Notes under the pieces: model-generated | What the model was told of the DNA's origin: nothing | Databases searched by the model: none | Seen by the model: the letters and a program-made list of their open reading frames with translations, nothing else | NCBI GenBank assembly: GCA_910574015.1 | Contig: CAJSYQ010000002.1 | Location: forward strand, 1 to 64,000 | Origin: Eubacteriaceae bacterium | GTDB lineage: Bacteria > Bacillota > Clostridia > Lachnospirales > Lachnospiraceae | Direction: 5' to 3' | DNA length: 64,000 nt | Program-made: the position numbers and the translations under genes | Part shown: positions 44,051-53,020 of the stretch, piece after piece | How positions within the stretch are numbered: the stretch's first letter is position 1 | How the letters are laid out: each line of letters opens with the position of its first letter

Positions 44051-44683
44051 TCACCCCATCCCCTCAATCAATGCCACCATCTCCAGCCACACGTCCACAG
44101 CGCTGTCCGGTGCTGCCCACAGCCTGATAGACAGTATCGCAACTGCCTGCTGTCTGAGCCGGTAATAGTGCCTTGATGACAAATCCAGCCGATACAACAG
44201 TTCTTTATGGGTCAATTTTTCCGGCGCTATGTAGGTCAGGTAGATCAACTGGTACAGCCTCTCCCCATCCTCTGGCTTTTTCTTCAGCACAGTCAATGCC
44301 TCATTCACCCTGTCCAGAAGCAGCCTCGACTTTCTGATTCCCTCCATCCTGCTCTCCAGCTTCCGATTTCCCCATGACATCTCTAAATCCACCTGCTCTA
44401 ACAGCGTATCCAGCCCCTCAAAGGGTTTTTCCAACTCACTGGCTACATTCTCCGGGAAGCACTCCAAAAGCCACACAACCGTCCGATAATGCTGTAACAG
44501 CATCATAGTGTTGTGGTAGGTATTCTTCTGCTTTTCCTTCCTCGCCTCCCTGATCTTCTCATTGTCAATCCCGGCATCCGGCAAAATCCCCCGATCCGTC
44601 AGCAGACCAATGACCGCTTCCGACTGTGCCAGTTTCTTTTCCTGCTGCTCCTGTATCATCTCATTCTCTTTACTCATACTCAT
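44051..44683 (-). CDS. hypothetical protein with a C-terminal HTH-like region
   Basis: The protein has 210 aa and is helical and charged. The N-terminus (KENEMIQEQQEKKLAQSEAVIGLL) is a coiled-coil-like stretch. The C-terminal part (YQLIYLTYIAPEKLTHKELLYRLDLSSRHYYRLRQQAVAILSIRLW) resembles the C-terminal HTH of ArpU/DUF1492-type phage regulators. It overlaps the preceding gene by 14 bp. Confidence 0.6.
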   Translation of the reverse strand: MSMSKENEMIQEQQEKKLAQSEAVIGLLTDRGILPDAGIDNEKIREARKEKQKNTYHNTMMLLQHYRTVVWLLECFPENVASELEKPFEGLDTLLEQVDLEMSWGNRKLESRMEGIRKSRLLLDRVNEALTVLKKKPEDGERLYQLIYLTYIAPEKLTHKELLYRLDLSSRHYYRLRQQAVAILSIRLWAAPDSAVDVWLEMVALIEGMG

Positions 44684-45755
44684 AAAATAAACTCTCCTTT
44701 GCTATTTCTGTCAGGTCCACTGCCCTGCAGGGACCCCGTATCTGCTTTCTGTCCTGAACTGCCTCATCTATATTTACTCTCTGGCAGTCATAACTACAAT
44801 TCTTACAATTCCTATACAGAGAAAGATACGTGTATATTATAGGGGCAGAATGTGCAACGCGGGATCTCTCCCCAGACGCATCCTTAATCCCAGACTCATT
44901 CTCATTATCCACCAGTTCACAAGTCAGTTTCCTTGAGTACCATGCCACCATCCGGCTCAGATGCTCATGCTCCGAGCCTTTCTTGGGCACGTCCGCACTG
45001 AATTTCCGTATCTTTCCCACTGTTTCCACAATCTCTTCCTGTCCCGGAAGTGAAACCTCGGCATCCACTGGATACCTTTTATTAAAAATGAGACAGCCGT
45101 ATGAACTGGAAAGACGGTACAGAGCGAAGACATCCCCATGCTTCCTAAAAAATCTCCATACCTTTGTCTTTTCCCATCCCCACCGCCGTCCCAGGGTTTC
45201 CAAAGTCAAGATGGCGCCATACTTGCCATACTGGACTGCAGGTGCCATAAAAGAAAACGCATTGTTGGGATCTTCTGTCACAGTATGACACCACAGATCC
45301 AGCCATGCGTCTGCTTCCTCAAATATATAATGTTCTTTTACCAGCCGTTCCGTGATGTTACGTGGGATACATAAAAAGCCGTACCCTTTTGTTGTATATA
45401 CCGCCCCTTTCATGCAGGCTGCCCCGGAACATTTCCGAACCCAGTCGGTAATGTGATAAGTAAATTTCTTTGTATCCTGATCTAGCTCATATCGGACATA
45501 TCCCCGCTGCTGCAGCTTTTCCACTATGTCCAGTGCCTTTATTCGGCTCTTTGTCCCCAGTATGCTTTTCACGCCAACTACACCGCCAGCCCACATCCCT
45601 GGAATCACAGCATTTGTATAGCCACAGTACAGGGAAGTTCCTTTCCGAAATGCCGCACGGGATGCCAGCCTTACCCAGTCGCCCAGTATCCCCTTGCCCT
45701 CCGGGACAATGTTGCGGGGCAGCTTTACCCACTCGTAATGCCATAGACACTTCAT
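44670..45755 (-). CDS. hypothetical protein, possibly replication-related
   Basis: The protein has 361 aa from ATG at 45755, after AGGAGGTGTTCCTT; an upstream ATG would be non-family. I do not recognise a domain. The segment IKALDIVEKLQQRGYVRYELDQDTKKFTYHITDW looks like a winged helix. A Cys cluster (CKNCSYDC) lies near the C-terminus. It opens the element's right arm after the DUF5348 gene and is coupled to the 210-aa gene. A replication initiator or regulator role is only a guess. Confidence 0.6.
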   Translation of the reverse strand: MKCLWHYEWVKLPRNIVPEGKGILGDWVRLASRAAFRKGTSLYCGYTNAVIPGMWAGGVVGVKSILGTKSRIKALDIVEKLQQRGYVRYELDQDTKKFTYHITDWVRKCSGAACMKGAVYTTKGYGFLCIPRNITERLVKEHYIFEEADAWLDLWCHTVTEDPNNAFSFMAPAVQYGKYGAILTLETLGRRWGWEKTKVWRFFRKHGDVFALYRLSSSYGCLIFNKRYPVDAEVSLPGQEEIVETVGKIRKFSADVPKKGSEHEHLSRMVAWYSRKLTCELVDNENESGIKDASGERSRVAHSAPIIYTYLSLYRNCKNCSYDCQRVNIDEAVQDRKQIRGPCRAVDLTEIAKESLFYEYE

Positions 45756-45829
45756 AAGGAACACCTCCTGTAAATTGGCATAAAAATAAGGCAATTCCCT
45801 AAAAGAAACTGCCCTGACAAAAAACAGTA

Positions 45830-46051
45830 TCAAATTTTCACTGTCAATCCAATCAATGAATCTGCATCCACACCAACCAGATACCATTTGCTATTTATGT
45901 TCATTTCTATTCGTGTAGGAACCCATTTACCATCAAGCATGACTTCCATGCCTGTCCCACAATGCAGACCACCGTAATACTCCTCTAATCCAAAACGTAT
46001 GTCCATACGTTCACTTCCTTCATCGTAAATCAAAGAACCAATTCTATCCAT
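45830..46051 (-). CDS. DUF5348 domain protein
   Basis: The product has 73 aa (GSLIYDEGSERMDIRFGLEEYYGGLHCGTGMEVML; KWYLVGVDADSLIGLTVKI). DUF5348 proteins are small, single-domain products of Firmicutes ICEs; the role is unknown. ATG is preceded by AAGGAGGAAAG. It is the first gene inside the element on the attR side. Confidence 0.8.
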   Translation of the reverse strand: MDRIGSLIYDEGSERMDIRFGLEEYYGGLHCGTGMEVMLDGKWVPTRIEMNINSKWYLVGVDADSLIGLTVKI

Positions 46052-46181
46052 ATATCTTTCCTCCTTACTTATCTCAAATCATTTCCAAAATTTTCATTTT
46101 CATTCACTTATATATACAATTCTCCATTTCTATCATTAAATATCTCCAAAATCCACCCCTGTTAGATATTTATAATAAAAA

Positions 46182-46209
46182 ACCAGACAAGTCCCAAAAC
46201 TCATCTGGT
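46182..46209 (-). terminator. terminator at the right end of the element
   Basis: Minus strand: ACCAGA pairs with TCTGGT (16-base loop), followed by TTTTTATT. It lies about 30 bp inside attR and 29 bp past the truncated spoVAD stop, so it ends transcripts that enter from spoVAD. Confidence 0.75.
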
Positions 46210-46240
46210 CAAAATAATGTGTAAACGGCCTCCTTTCTTA

Positions 46241-46264
46241 TTGTTCTATATTAACATTATCAGG
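46241..46264. other. attR of the element
   Basis: On the minus strand ATGGCGCC of spoVAD passes into TGATAATGTTAATATAG and soon GAACAATAAG. The CC at 46264-46263 is the shared core. The spoVAD frame then runs only to TAA at 46238-46240. Confidence 0.7.
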
Positions 46265-46915
46265 CGCCATACAGGCTCCCATATTCATGCTGTCCTTGAT
46301 CCCATAATCGGTGATGATCCCTGTGGTGATCCCCGCCACTTCCACGTAGCCTGTCTCTTTTCTCCTCCAGCGGGCTTCCGAAGACGCCAATACCACCGCC
46401 CCGCTTCCCGTCACTGTCCAGGTGGCGGAATACGGTCTCTGGCTTCCATAGGCAAGGGGATACCGAAACTGTTTTTCCGCACTGGCAAAATGACTGGATG
46501 TCAGCGCCACAACATAATCCGCATATCCACCGTCCACAATCATGGAGCCGATGGCAAGAGACTCGCCCATAGTGCTGCAGGCGCCGTAAACACCAAACAT
46601 GGGAATGTTAAAGTTCATGATACCAAAGGATGTGGCGATCAACTGCCCCAGCAGATCCCCCGCAACGAGATACCGGACCTCCTTTGGCTCCAGCCCCGCC
46701 TTCCTCAGCGCCACCTGGGTGGCCAGCTGCTGCATCTTGCTCTCCGCCTCTTCCCATGTCTCCGCACCAAAAAGAGGATCGTTCTCTACCATATCGTAAT
46801 ATTTGCCAAATGCCCCGTTGCCTTCCTTCTCCCCGGCAACACTTCCGGCACCGATCACCACTGGCGGCCGTCCAAAAAGTATGCTCCGTCTGCCCACCAT
46901 TTTGTTCTGACTCAT
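46263..46915 (-). pseudogene. spoVAD: spoVAD 5' part, separated by the inserted element
   Basis: The N-terminal 217 codons of SpoVAD, from ATG at 46915 after AAAGGAAGGGATTTT. Motifs: VVIGAGSVAGEKEGNGAFG, FGVYGACSTMGESLAIGSMI (thiolase-like Cys region), TSSHFASAEKQFRYPLAYG, WTVTGSGAVVLASS, and DYGIKDSMNMGACMAP at the end. Past the CC core the frame runs 8 codons into element DNA and stops at 46238. SpoVAD binds dipicolinate in the forespore membrane complex. Joined to 32431-32844 it gives about 354 aa; Bacillus SpoVAD has about 338. Confidence 0.93.
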
Positions 46916-46948
46916 AAAATCCCTTCCTTTCAGGCATACTACTATTGG

Positions 46949-46978
46949 TAGCATTCCAGAAAAAAAGGGATTTTATTC
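46949..46978 (-). promoter_or_regulatory. candidate forespore (sigma-F/G) promoter of spoVAD
   Basis: Minus strand: GAATA (46978-46974), 18 bp, AATGCTA (46955-46949), compared with the GNATR – N17-18 – CATnnTA type. Start would fall near 46942, upstream of the ribosome site at 46930-46923. It lies outside the element, so the 5' half stays under its own control. Confidence 0.45.
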
Positions 46979-46979
46979 A

Positions 46980-48050
46980 TTAAAGCATCTGTTTTCTTAT
47001 TTCTTCTTTATGTTTCAGCCGATCCCGGATCAATTCGCCGGCTTTGACAAATTGATCTACCAGATCTGGATCAAATTGCGTGCCTTTGCCCTCTCGTATG
47101 ATCTCCATGGATCTCTCATGGGTAAAAGGCTTTTTATACGGGCGCTGTGAGGTCAGGGCATCGTACACATCCACCACGCTCATGATCCGCGCCTCAATGG
47201 GGATCTCGGTCCCCGACAGCCCCACGGGATAACCATTGCCGTCCCACCTCTCATGATGGTACAGCGCCATATTCTCGGCAATCTGGAGAAATTCATTTTC
47301 CGGGAAGATCTTGCGGATCTTATGGAAGGTGGCTCCTCCCAATTCGGAATGAGTCTGCATGTACTGCATCTCACTTCGCTCAAGTCCGCTCTGCTTCCTA
47401 AGTACGTTGTCGTCGATTCCAATCTTGCCTATATCATGAAGAGGCGCCGCACGCACGGAAAGCTTTACAAATTCCGGCGTCACCTCGTCCTTATACTGAG
47501 GAACATGCTGCAGCACCTCTACAAATGCTTCATAATAAATCAGAGTATTCTTAATGTGCCCGCCGGTCACACCGTCTCTGGACTCCACCAGTTCCGCGAA
47601 TCCTGACGCCAGCATATGCTGCATCTTCTCAACTTCTTCCACCTTCTGCTCCACAATCTCCTCCAGCTCATTTTGGTAGGAATAGAGCTGCAGCTGCGTA
47701 GCAATACGGCGTTTCATAACCGGGGCAACAAAGGGTTTTGTTATAAAATCCACAGCCCCCAGGTTGAACCCCTTCACCTCACTGACAGGATCTGCCACCG
47801 CTGTAAGGAAGATTACGGGAATGCTCTTCAGCCTGCGGTTGCTCTTCAGCTGGGTGATCATCTCATAGCCATCCATCTCCGGCATAATAATATCCAGCAG
47901 GATCAGATCTGGCAGCACCTCTTCCATAATCTCAAACCCCTGTTTTGCCGAGGTCGCTTCATAGAGCGCATAATCCTCCTTCAAAACTTCGCGCGCCGTA
48001 GCAAGATTCAGACGCGCATCATCAATCATCAAAATCTTTTTCCTATTCAT
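46980..48050 (-). CDS. response regulator with HD-GYP phosphodiesterase domain
   Basis: The protein has about 356 aa from ATG at 48050. The receiver has ILMIDDARLNLATA, DLILLDIIMPEMDGYEM (Asp), IFLTAVADP and ITKPFVAPVMKRR (Lys). A coiled linker leads to the HD-GYP domain: SVRAAPLHDIGKIGI, ALYHHERWDGNGYPVGL, SVVDVYDALTSQRPYKKP and GKGTQFDPDLVDQFV. It should hydrolyse cyclic di-GMP (or related dinucleotide) in response to a kinase; the partner is unknown. Its stop lies in the spoVAD promoter region, 65 bp before the spoVAD start. Confidence 0.93.
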   Translation of the reverse strand: MNRKKILMIDDARLNLATAREVLKEDYALYEATSAKQGFEIMEEVLPDLILLDIIMPEMDGYEMITQLKSNRRLKSIPVIFLTAVADPVSEVKGFNLGAVDFITKPFVAPVMKRRIATQLQLYSYQNELEEIVEQKVEEVEKMQHMLASGFAELVESRDGVTGGHIKNTLIYYEAFVEVLQHVPQYKDEVTPEFVKLSVRAAPLHDIGKIGIDDNVLRKQSGLERSEMQYMQTHSELGGATFHKIRKIFPENEFLQIAENMALYHHERWDGNGYPVGLSGTEIPIEARIMSVVDVYDALTSQRPYKKPFTHERSMEIIREGKGTQFDPDLVDQFVKAGELIRDRLKHKEEIRKQML

Positions 48051-48242
48051 ATCTATCAAGACCTTCCCCCGTTGCAGCGATGTCCCGCTGCCCTTAAACT
48101 GTAAACCCAAAAATACAACGAACATTTTGAACCTCTTACCTAGAATTGTAACACAATTTTACAAATTTGACAATGTATTTCCAAGGTAAGTTTGAGAATC
48201 AAAGCCGGTGCAGCGGCGCCGCCAGGCGAGCCGCCGTCCCTT

Positions 48243-50072
48243 TCATTCATCGCTTCTTTTTGTATATAATATCTTCCCGCCTTTTAATTTTTGGGGATTG
48301 TCCAAGTCTACACCACCAGTAATCCTTCCGTATCTATGTTTCTGCAGTCCCTGCAGAGTATCCGGCACCACCAGTTTCCTAATATAGTCTCCCACTATGG
48401 AATACCGATCACTGATCTGCCTGATCTGGGCAGGGATCTGCAGGGTTCCATCTCTGCATACAGCGGCCACAAGGGTTCCTGTATCACATTCGAATATACA
48501 TCCGTCTTCCTCCGCCAGAAAAGTATTATCCTTGTGCACCGTTATGCTCTGAATCGCAGCATCATGGCCTATATCGTCCATTATCGCATTTTCATCGAGG
48601 ATTCTTACTCCAGCGGATAGCTTTACAGAACGAATCCGGGGAAAATTCCACGCATTTACTGCATGACTGGCAATCCTGGAAACCTTCTTTGGAATATTTA
48701 CTGTCTTCTTCGGCATCATTACCTGATACAGGACTTTTTTATCCTTTGATAATACCATCCCCTTCTCTGCACAGTGGGTCTTACTGTTCTTTGGAACTTT
48801 AATTTCATTGATACACTGGCAATTTTTAAAACTATTGACTGATTTTGTAAAATCGGGCTTTAATGGCAGGACAACCCTCTCCAGGCTGGTACAGTTAAAT
48901 AGTAGATATTCCGATATCCTTTCCATTTTCTCCGGAAAAACGATTTCCTCCAAATTGCGAAAGCCACAGAAGGAAGCCCCTGCTATCCTCTTTACGGACG
49001 CCGGACACACAATTTTTCTTATATTCCGTTTATCAACATAATCACCCTTGTCCAAATCCCATCCATCTAATTCGTGATATGGCTCTAATGAATTGCCAAA
49101 TATATCCCAGTAGGAATCCTCTTTTGGCATCTTTCCAAGCTTTACCAGCGCAGCGCCTTCTATCTTTTCCGGAAAAACAAGTGTCTCTATTGTCTCCCCG
49201 CCTTTGGGCTCCGCTCTTTGAATCCAACTGTATTTTCCATCCTCAGACAGATATGCATGATAGATAAAACCATCGGCCTCCACTGTGATTTCTCGTGATA
49301 CAATCCAGATTATTCCATCGCTGTCTGTCTTTGTTTTTGGAAATGGGGTTTCCTGAATATCTGATCTTGTCCTGCCATTCATCGACTCCGCCCCCCAGAA
49401 TATATCCTCTTTTGCATAAACAGCTGTTCCCTGATATTCTACATGGGGAACATTAAAAAATGCATTATATTCAATCGTTTCAGCACTTTCCGGAATTTTT
49501 AAGTTCTCCATCCCCTCACAACCAGAAAAGGCAGACTCGCCAATTATTTGCAGGCTTTCCGGAATTGAGATGCAGCTAAGCTTAGCGCAGCCCTTAAATG
49601 CCCTGCTGCTAATTTTTTCAACGCCTTCCGGAATTATTACTTCTTTAAGAGAGCAAAAACTAAATGTATCCTCTGCAATGGTCGTTATATTATCAGGAAG
49701 AATCAATGCGCCCGAAATATATCTTTCTACTAAATAATTTCCCTCATTATCATCAATTGGCGTTGATAATTCCCCATCCTCTATTGTTAAAATGCCCTGC
49801 TTTTCCAGTTCTGCCCAAGAGGTAAACTTAATGTTTTTCGGAACATATTTTCCATTTCCTTCGTATTTCAGAGGACCCGGTTGATATAATCCTGGTTCCC
49901 TTTTCTTATATTTCTCACCTTCCTCTGAATTCAAATCCTTTATCACATCATGATACGAATGGATTTCTAAAATACTCTCCTGTTTTTTCCATTTGCTGAT
50001 CCCGAGGACCGCCGCCGTGAGAAAAATAACAGCGGCTAAAACACAGATCAACCTCCTCTTAAAGTATCTCAC
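48243..50072 (-). CDS. secreted leucine-rich repeat protein (BspA type)
   Basis: The protein has 609 aa. A short N-terminal TM/signal (LICVLAAVIFLTAAVLGISKW) precedes an N-terminal region (EPGLYQPGPLKYEGNGKYV; FTSWAELEKQGILTIEDGELSTP) that is also present in the 307-aa neighbour. BspA-like repeats (LPDNITTIAEDTF; IPEGVEKISSRAF; IPESLQIIGESAF; VSRIASHAV) fill the rest in two blocks. FWGAESMNGR closes the first block and matches the end of the neighbour. It is probably in an operon with that gene and the upstream subtilisin-like protease. Surface adhesion or sensing is likely. Confidence 0.88.
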   Translation of the reverse strand: MRYFKRRLICVLAAVIFLTAAVLGISKWKKQESILEIHSYHDVIKDLNSEEGEKYKKREPGLYQPGPLKYEGNGKYVPKNIKFTSWAELEKQGILTIEDGELSTPIDDNEGNYLVERYISGALILPDNITTIAEDTFSFCSLKEVIIPEGVEKISSRAFKGCAKLSCISIPESLQIIGESAFSGCEGMENLKIPESAETIEYNAFFNVPHVEYQGTAVYAKEDIFWGAESMNGRTRSDIQETPFPKTKTDSDGIIWIVSREITVEADGFIYHAYLSEDGKYSWIQRAEPKGGETIETLVFPEKIEGAALVKLGKMPKEDSYWDIFGNSLEPYHELDGWDLDKGDYVDKRNIRKIVCPASVKRIAGASFCGFRNLEEIVFPEKMERISEYLLFNCTSLERVVLPLKPDFTKSVNSFKNCQCINEIKVPKNSKTHCAEKGMVLSKDKKVLYQVMMPKKTVNIPKKVSRIASHAVNAWNFPRIRSVKLSAGVRILDENAIMDDIGHDAAIQSITVHKDNTFLAEEDGCIFECDTGTLVAAVCRDGTLQIPAQIRQISDRYSIVGDYIRKLVVPDTLQGLQKHRYGRITGGVDLDNPQKLKGGKILYTKRSDE

Positions 50073-50077
50073 TTTTT

Positions 50078-51001
50078 TCAGTTCCTTTCATTCATTGATT
50101 CCGCCCCCCAGAATTTATCCTTATTGCCAAAAACGGCGGAACCATTATAATCGATATATATGACTCCCTGAAACGCACAGGGCCCGATTTCTTCCACCCG
50201 ATGGGGTATCTTGATTTTATCTGCTCCACACCCTCTGAATGCACCACTCCCTATCTTTCTCACGGAGTCTGGAATATGTACATTTTTCAGCCCTCTGCAC
50301 TCCCTAAAAGCACCTTCTCCTATCTCAGACAAACCTTGTGGAAGACTGATTTCCGTCACTCCTGAGCATTCATAAAAAGCATTTTTTTTAATTATTTCCA
50401 ATCCAGTATGAAAAGTAACACTTTCTAATTTCCTGCACCCGGCAAATGCCGATTCGCCAATATATTTAACACTTCCCGGAATAGAAACAAACATTAATTC
50501 ACTGCAATGGTAAAATGTATTTTTCCCTATCTCTTTTAATCCATCTGGCAAAATAATCTCCGAAATATTGCAATTACTAAAAGTTCCTTCTGCAATAGAA
50601 GTAACCTTGTCTGGAAGGACAACTACGCCATCTATATTTTTCTGCGCCAAACTATTTTCCGGACCATAATCCCCTTCAGGCCACGGAGTAGACAACTGTC
50701 CATCTTCTAAAGTTATAATACCCTGCTGTTCTAATTCCTCCCACGAAATAAAGTCTCCCTCCTTTCTGATAAACTGATTTTTATCATAGCGAAAAGGTCC
50801 CATCCGATATACACCCGGAATGGTTAATTGCACGGGAACCCTGCCTAGATTTACAATAGCACTAATCGCACTATCTTCGTTTTGTTTCCCTGATTCATCT
50901 GTTTTCATCTTTCTAAAATTGACAATATACATGACACAAAGAATGAAAGCAGTCAGTCCCAAACAAATCATCATCCCTCTTATCAATGTTCTCTTTTTCA
51001 T
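50078..51001 (-). CDS. secreted leucine-rich repeat protein, shorter paralog
   Basis: The protein has 307 aa. The signal/anchor is GMMICLGLTAFILCVMYIV. It has the same N-terminal block as the next gene (PGVYRMGPFRYDKNQFI; ISWEELEQQGIITLEDGQLSTPW) and about seven LRR units (LPDGLKEIGKNTF; IPGSVKYIGESAF; IPHRVEEIGPCAF), and ends with FWGAESMNERN. It therefore looks like the first half of the 609-aa protein, an apparent duplication with loss of the second half. It lies 5 bp upstream. Confidence 0.88.
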   Translation of the reverse strand: MKKRTLIRGMMICLGLTAFILCVMYIVNFRKMKTDESGKQNEDSAISAIVNLGRVPVQLTIPGVYRMGPFRYDKNQFIRKEGDFISWEELEQQGIITLEDGQLSTPWPEGDYGPENSLAQKNIDGVVVLPDKVTSIAEGTFSNCNISEIILPDGLKEIGKNTFYHCSELMFVSIPGSVKYIGESAFAGCRKLESVTFHTGLEIIKKNAFYECSGVTEISLPQGLSEIGEGAFRECRGLKNVHIPDSVRKIGSGAFRGCGADKIKIPHRVEEIGPCAFQGVIYIDYNGSAVFGNKDKFWGAESMNERN

Positions 51002-51046
51002 CGTTCACTATCCTTCTCTATATAATAATATTATTTTATTTGTCCT

Positions 51047-53020
51047 TTACCCACGATTACATGAATATGCTTTTAAAGAATTAGCTGCCAGATTACTAAG
51101 AACATTCGCATTTCTTTCAAGCTTATTTATTGTCCAATTTGTGCCCGCTCCTTTGTAAGCATTTGCAGGTACAAAATCATACACATTACCAGCTTTTCCA
51201 CTTACATAGGTACTTAGACTTTTTTTCGCTACCTTTACTGCCGTACTATAACGTTCTGGAAAAGCATTGGCATCTGTTCGGTCTGCCAAACCGTTTTTAG
51301 GATTATCATTGATCGGTCTTGGATGATCCAGATGCTGCCATACTCCGTTAATCCTTCCCCATGCACTATGCGAATAAACATCCATGGCATTGTGAATCGC
51401 CATTCCCCATATGAACAGACATTTATTCTTTTTTGTAGGGGATGTCAAAATACCAGACCATTTCAATCCATTTACCGCATTTGCCATACTGCTTTTATCT
51501 TCGTCACTCAATCCTGCCGGCTTTGCCGCTGCATACGCATTCTTTCCACTTTTTAAGGCAAGCGCCATATTAGTGGCATAGATATAACTTGAAATGTAAT
51601 TGGAACACTTATATCCTCCATGCCAGTAAGGATGTTTTGAAAGTTTTACCATTGCAGAACATTGATCCGGATAAATGGTGCCTTGTTTAATTACATTAAT
51701 TTCTGCTTTTGTCAAACTGGAGTTCACAATGCCAGCTTTATGCGCATCTCCTGACCATCTTCCTTCGACATAATCCACTTCGCCAAAAGATAGAATATCT
51801 TTTTCATTGGGCTCTATATCTGACTGGTTTTTATTCAATGTCTCTCCTTCGTCGTATGTACTTTTAAACTCATCATATATTTTTTCTGCATATGAATAAT
51901 CAACTAAACCATTGCCACATTCAGATGTTTTTGTAAACTGGTTTGCACTCACATTGATAAGCTGCCGGATAAACTCTGCAGAAACCGATTTGTCCTTTCC
52001 CCATAGTTTTGCAGCGACTCCCGTAATATGCGGAGCAGACATACTTGTTCCAGCTGTTATTACAACACCTCCAAATGCGCCTGTCGAACAAATCTGCTCA
52101 CCTGGTGCAACAATTTCAATTTCATCCCCTCCTGCACTGCAGTCGCTAATCTCTCCGTCGGCATTTACTGAACCAACTGCCATAACTTCTTTGTAAGCTG
52201 CCGGATATTCAACCAGTTCTCCATTTCCCGCAGCTGCAATAAGCAAAATTCCACTTTTTTCAGCATCCTGTATTGCCCGGTGTAAGGCTGGTGAGTCCTG
52301 TACGGTGCCAAAACTCATATTAATTATGTTGACCTTTTGTTCAATTGCCCAGTAAATAGCATCAATAACCCGACTTATAGTAGAACAATTCTCCTTGTCA
52401 AACACCTTTGCCGAATATAGTTCTGCTTCCGGCACAATACCAGTAATGCCTTCTCCGTTATCCTGCGCTCCTATAATACCTGCCACGCTAGAGCCATGTC
52501 CTGTAACATCTACATACAATGGTGACACGTTTTCTTCTCCAGGTAAAAAATTAACACTTCCGGCTAATACAATGTCATTATAATCATCCACACCTGAATC
52601 AATTACAGCGATCTTAATGTTCTCCCCTGTATCTTTTTGATTAGTCTTTTCTGCGTGTATCGCCTTCATGTTCCACTCTTTTTCTGTCCTTACCCTTCTA
52701 TGTTTATTCACAGCCTTTGAAGATGCAAATATCTCAATGTCTTTCTCAACAATAATCCCATCGTCTTTTTTTCTCAATCTTTCTGCATCCGATTCGGTCA
52801 TCTCACAAACCACTAAATTATCATTGTTTACAGTTTGTTCTGAATCATTAAATTCCTTTGTCATATATTCAAGGTCTATATCCCCTGTTGACATTACTAC
52901 AAAATCCTCTGTTCTTTCTTTTGCCTTTATTACCTGACTGTTTGCTTTCCGCCCAATATTAAACATTGAAAGAACTATAATGACTGCTAACATAGCAGCA
53001 AAATATCGCTTCATCCTCAT
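51047..53020 (-). CDS. subtilisin (S8) with a zinc-hydrolase-like C-terminal domain
   Basis: The protein has 657 aa from ATG at 53020, after AGGAAGGATAAGT. A signal (FAAMLAVIIVLSMF) is followed by a propeptide. The S8 triad is visible: IAVIDSGVDDYNDIV (Asp), DVTGHGSSVAGIIGA (His), ITAGTSMSAPHITGVAA (Ser). The last 220 residues are not protease: FIWGMAIHNAMDVYSHSAWG, LDHPRPI and DRTDANAFPERY recall the His/Asp-rich helical zinc enzymes (phospholipase C or DUF6765-like). It is an exported protease with a probable second metal site. It is in the ECF sigma/DUF4367 cluster with the LRR genes. Confidence 0.85.
   Translation of the reverse strand: MRMKRYFAAMLAVIIVLSMFNIGRKANSQVIKAKERTEDFVVMSTGDIDLEYMTKEFNDSEQTVNNDNLVVCEMTESDAERLRKKDDGIIVEKDIEIFASSKAVNKHRRVRTEKEWNMKAIHAEKTNQKDTGENIKIAVIDSGVDDYNDIVLAGSVNFLPGEENVSPLYVDVTGHGSSVAGIIGAQDNGEGITGIVPEAELYSAKVFDKENCSTISRVIDAIYWAIEQKVNIINMSFGTVQDSPALHRAIQDAEKSGILLIAAAGNGELVEYPAAYKEVMAVGSVNADGEISDCSAGGDEIEIVAPGEQICSTGAFGGVVITAGTSMSAPHITGVAAKLWGKDKSVSAEFIRQLINVSANQFTKTSECGNGLVDYSYAEKIYDEFKSTYDEGETLNKNQSDIEPNEKDILSFGEVDYVEGRWSGDAHKAGIVNSSLTKAEINVIKQGTIYPDQCSAMVKLSKHPYWHGGYKCSNYISSYIYATNMALALKSGKNAYAAAKPAGLSDEDKSSMANAVNGLKWSGILTSPTKKNKCLFIWGMAIHNAMDVYSHSAWGRINGVWQHLDHPRPINDNPKNGLADRTDANAFPERYSTAVKVAKKSLSTYVSGKAGNVYDFVPANAYKGAGTNWTINKLERNANVLSNLAANSLKAYSCNRG

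Larger units (their letters stand above)
32843..46264. mobile_element. sporulation-intervening element inserted in spoVAD
   Basis: The element is about 13.4 kb between the two spoVAD halves. The boundaries are the shared CC dinucleotide: attL core 32843-32844 and attR core 46263-46264 (GG on plus). It carries two large serine recombinases at 33741-37158, a GNAT-like and a small protein, a Tn916-Orf8-like protein, a sigma-like factor, ParR/ParM, a CHC2 primase, a VirB2/Maff2-like membrane protein, a DUF5348 protein and an IS110 transposase. No relaxase or VirB4/VirD4 is seen, so it is a decayed integrative conjugative element. All genes but the IS transposase read in the same direction as spoVAD. 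A sporulation-triggered excision, as for the sigK skin, is inferred from layout only. Confidence 0.9.
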
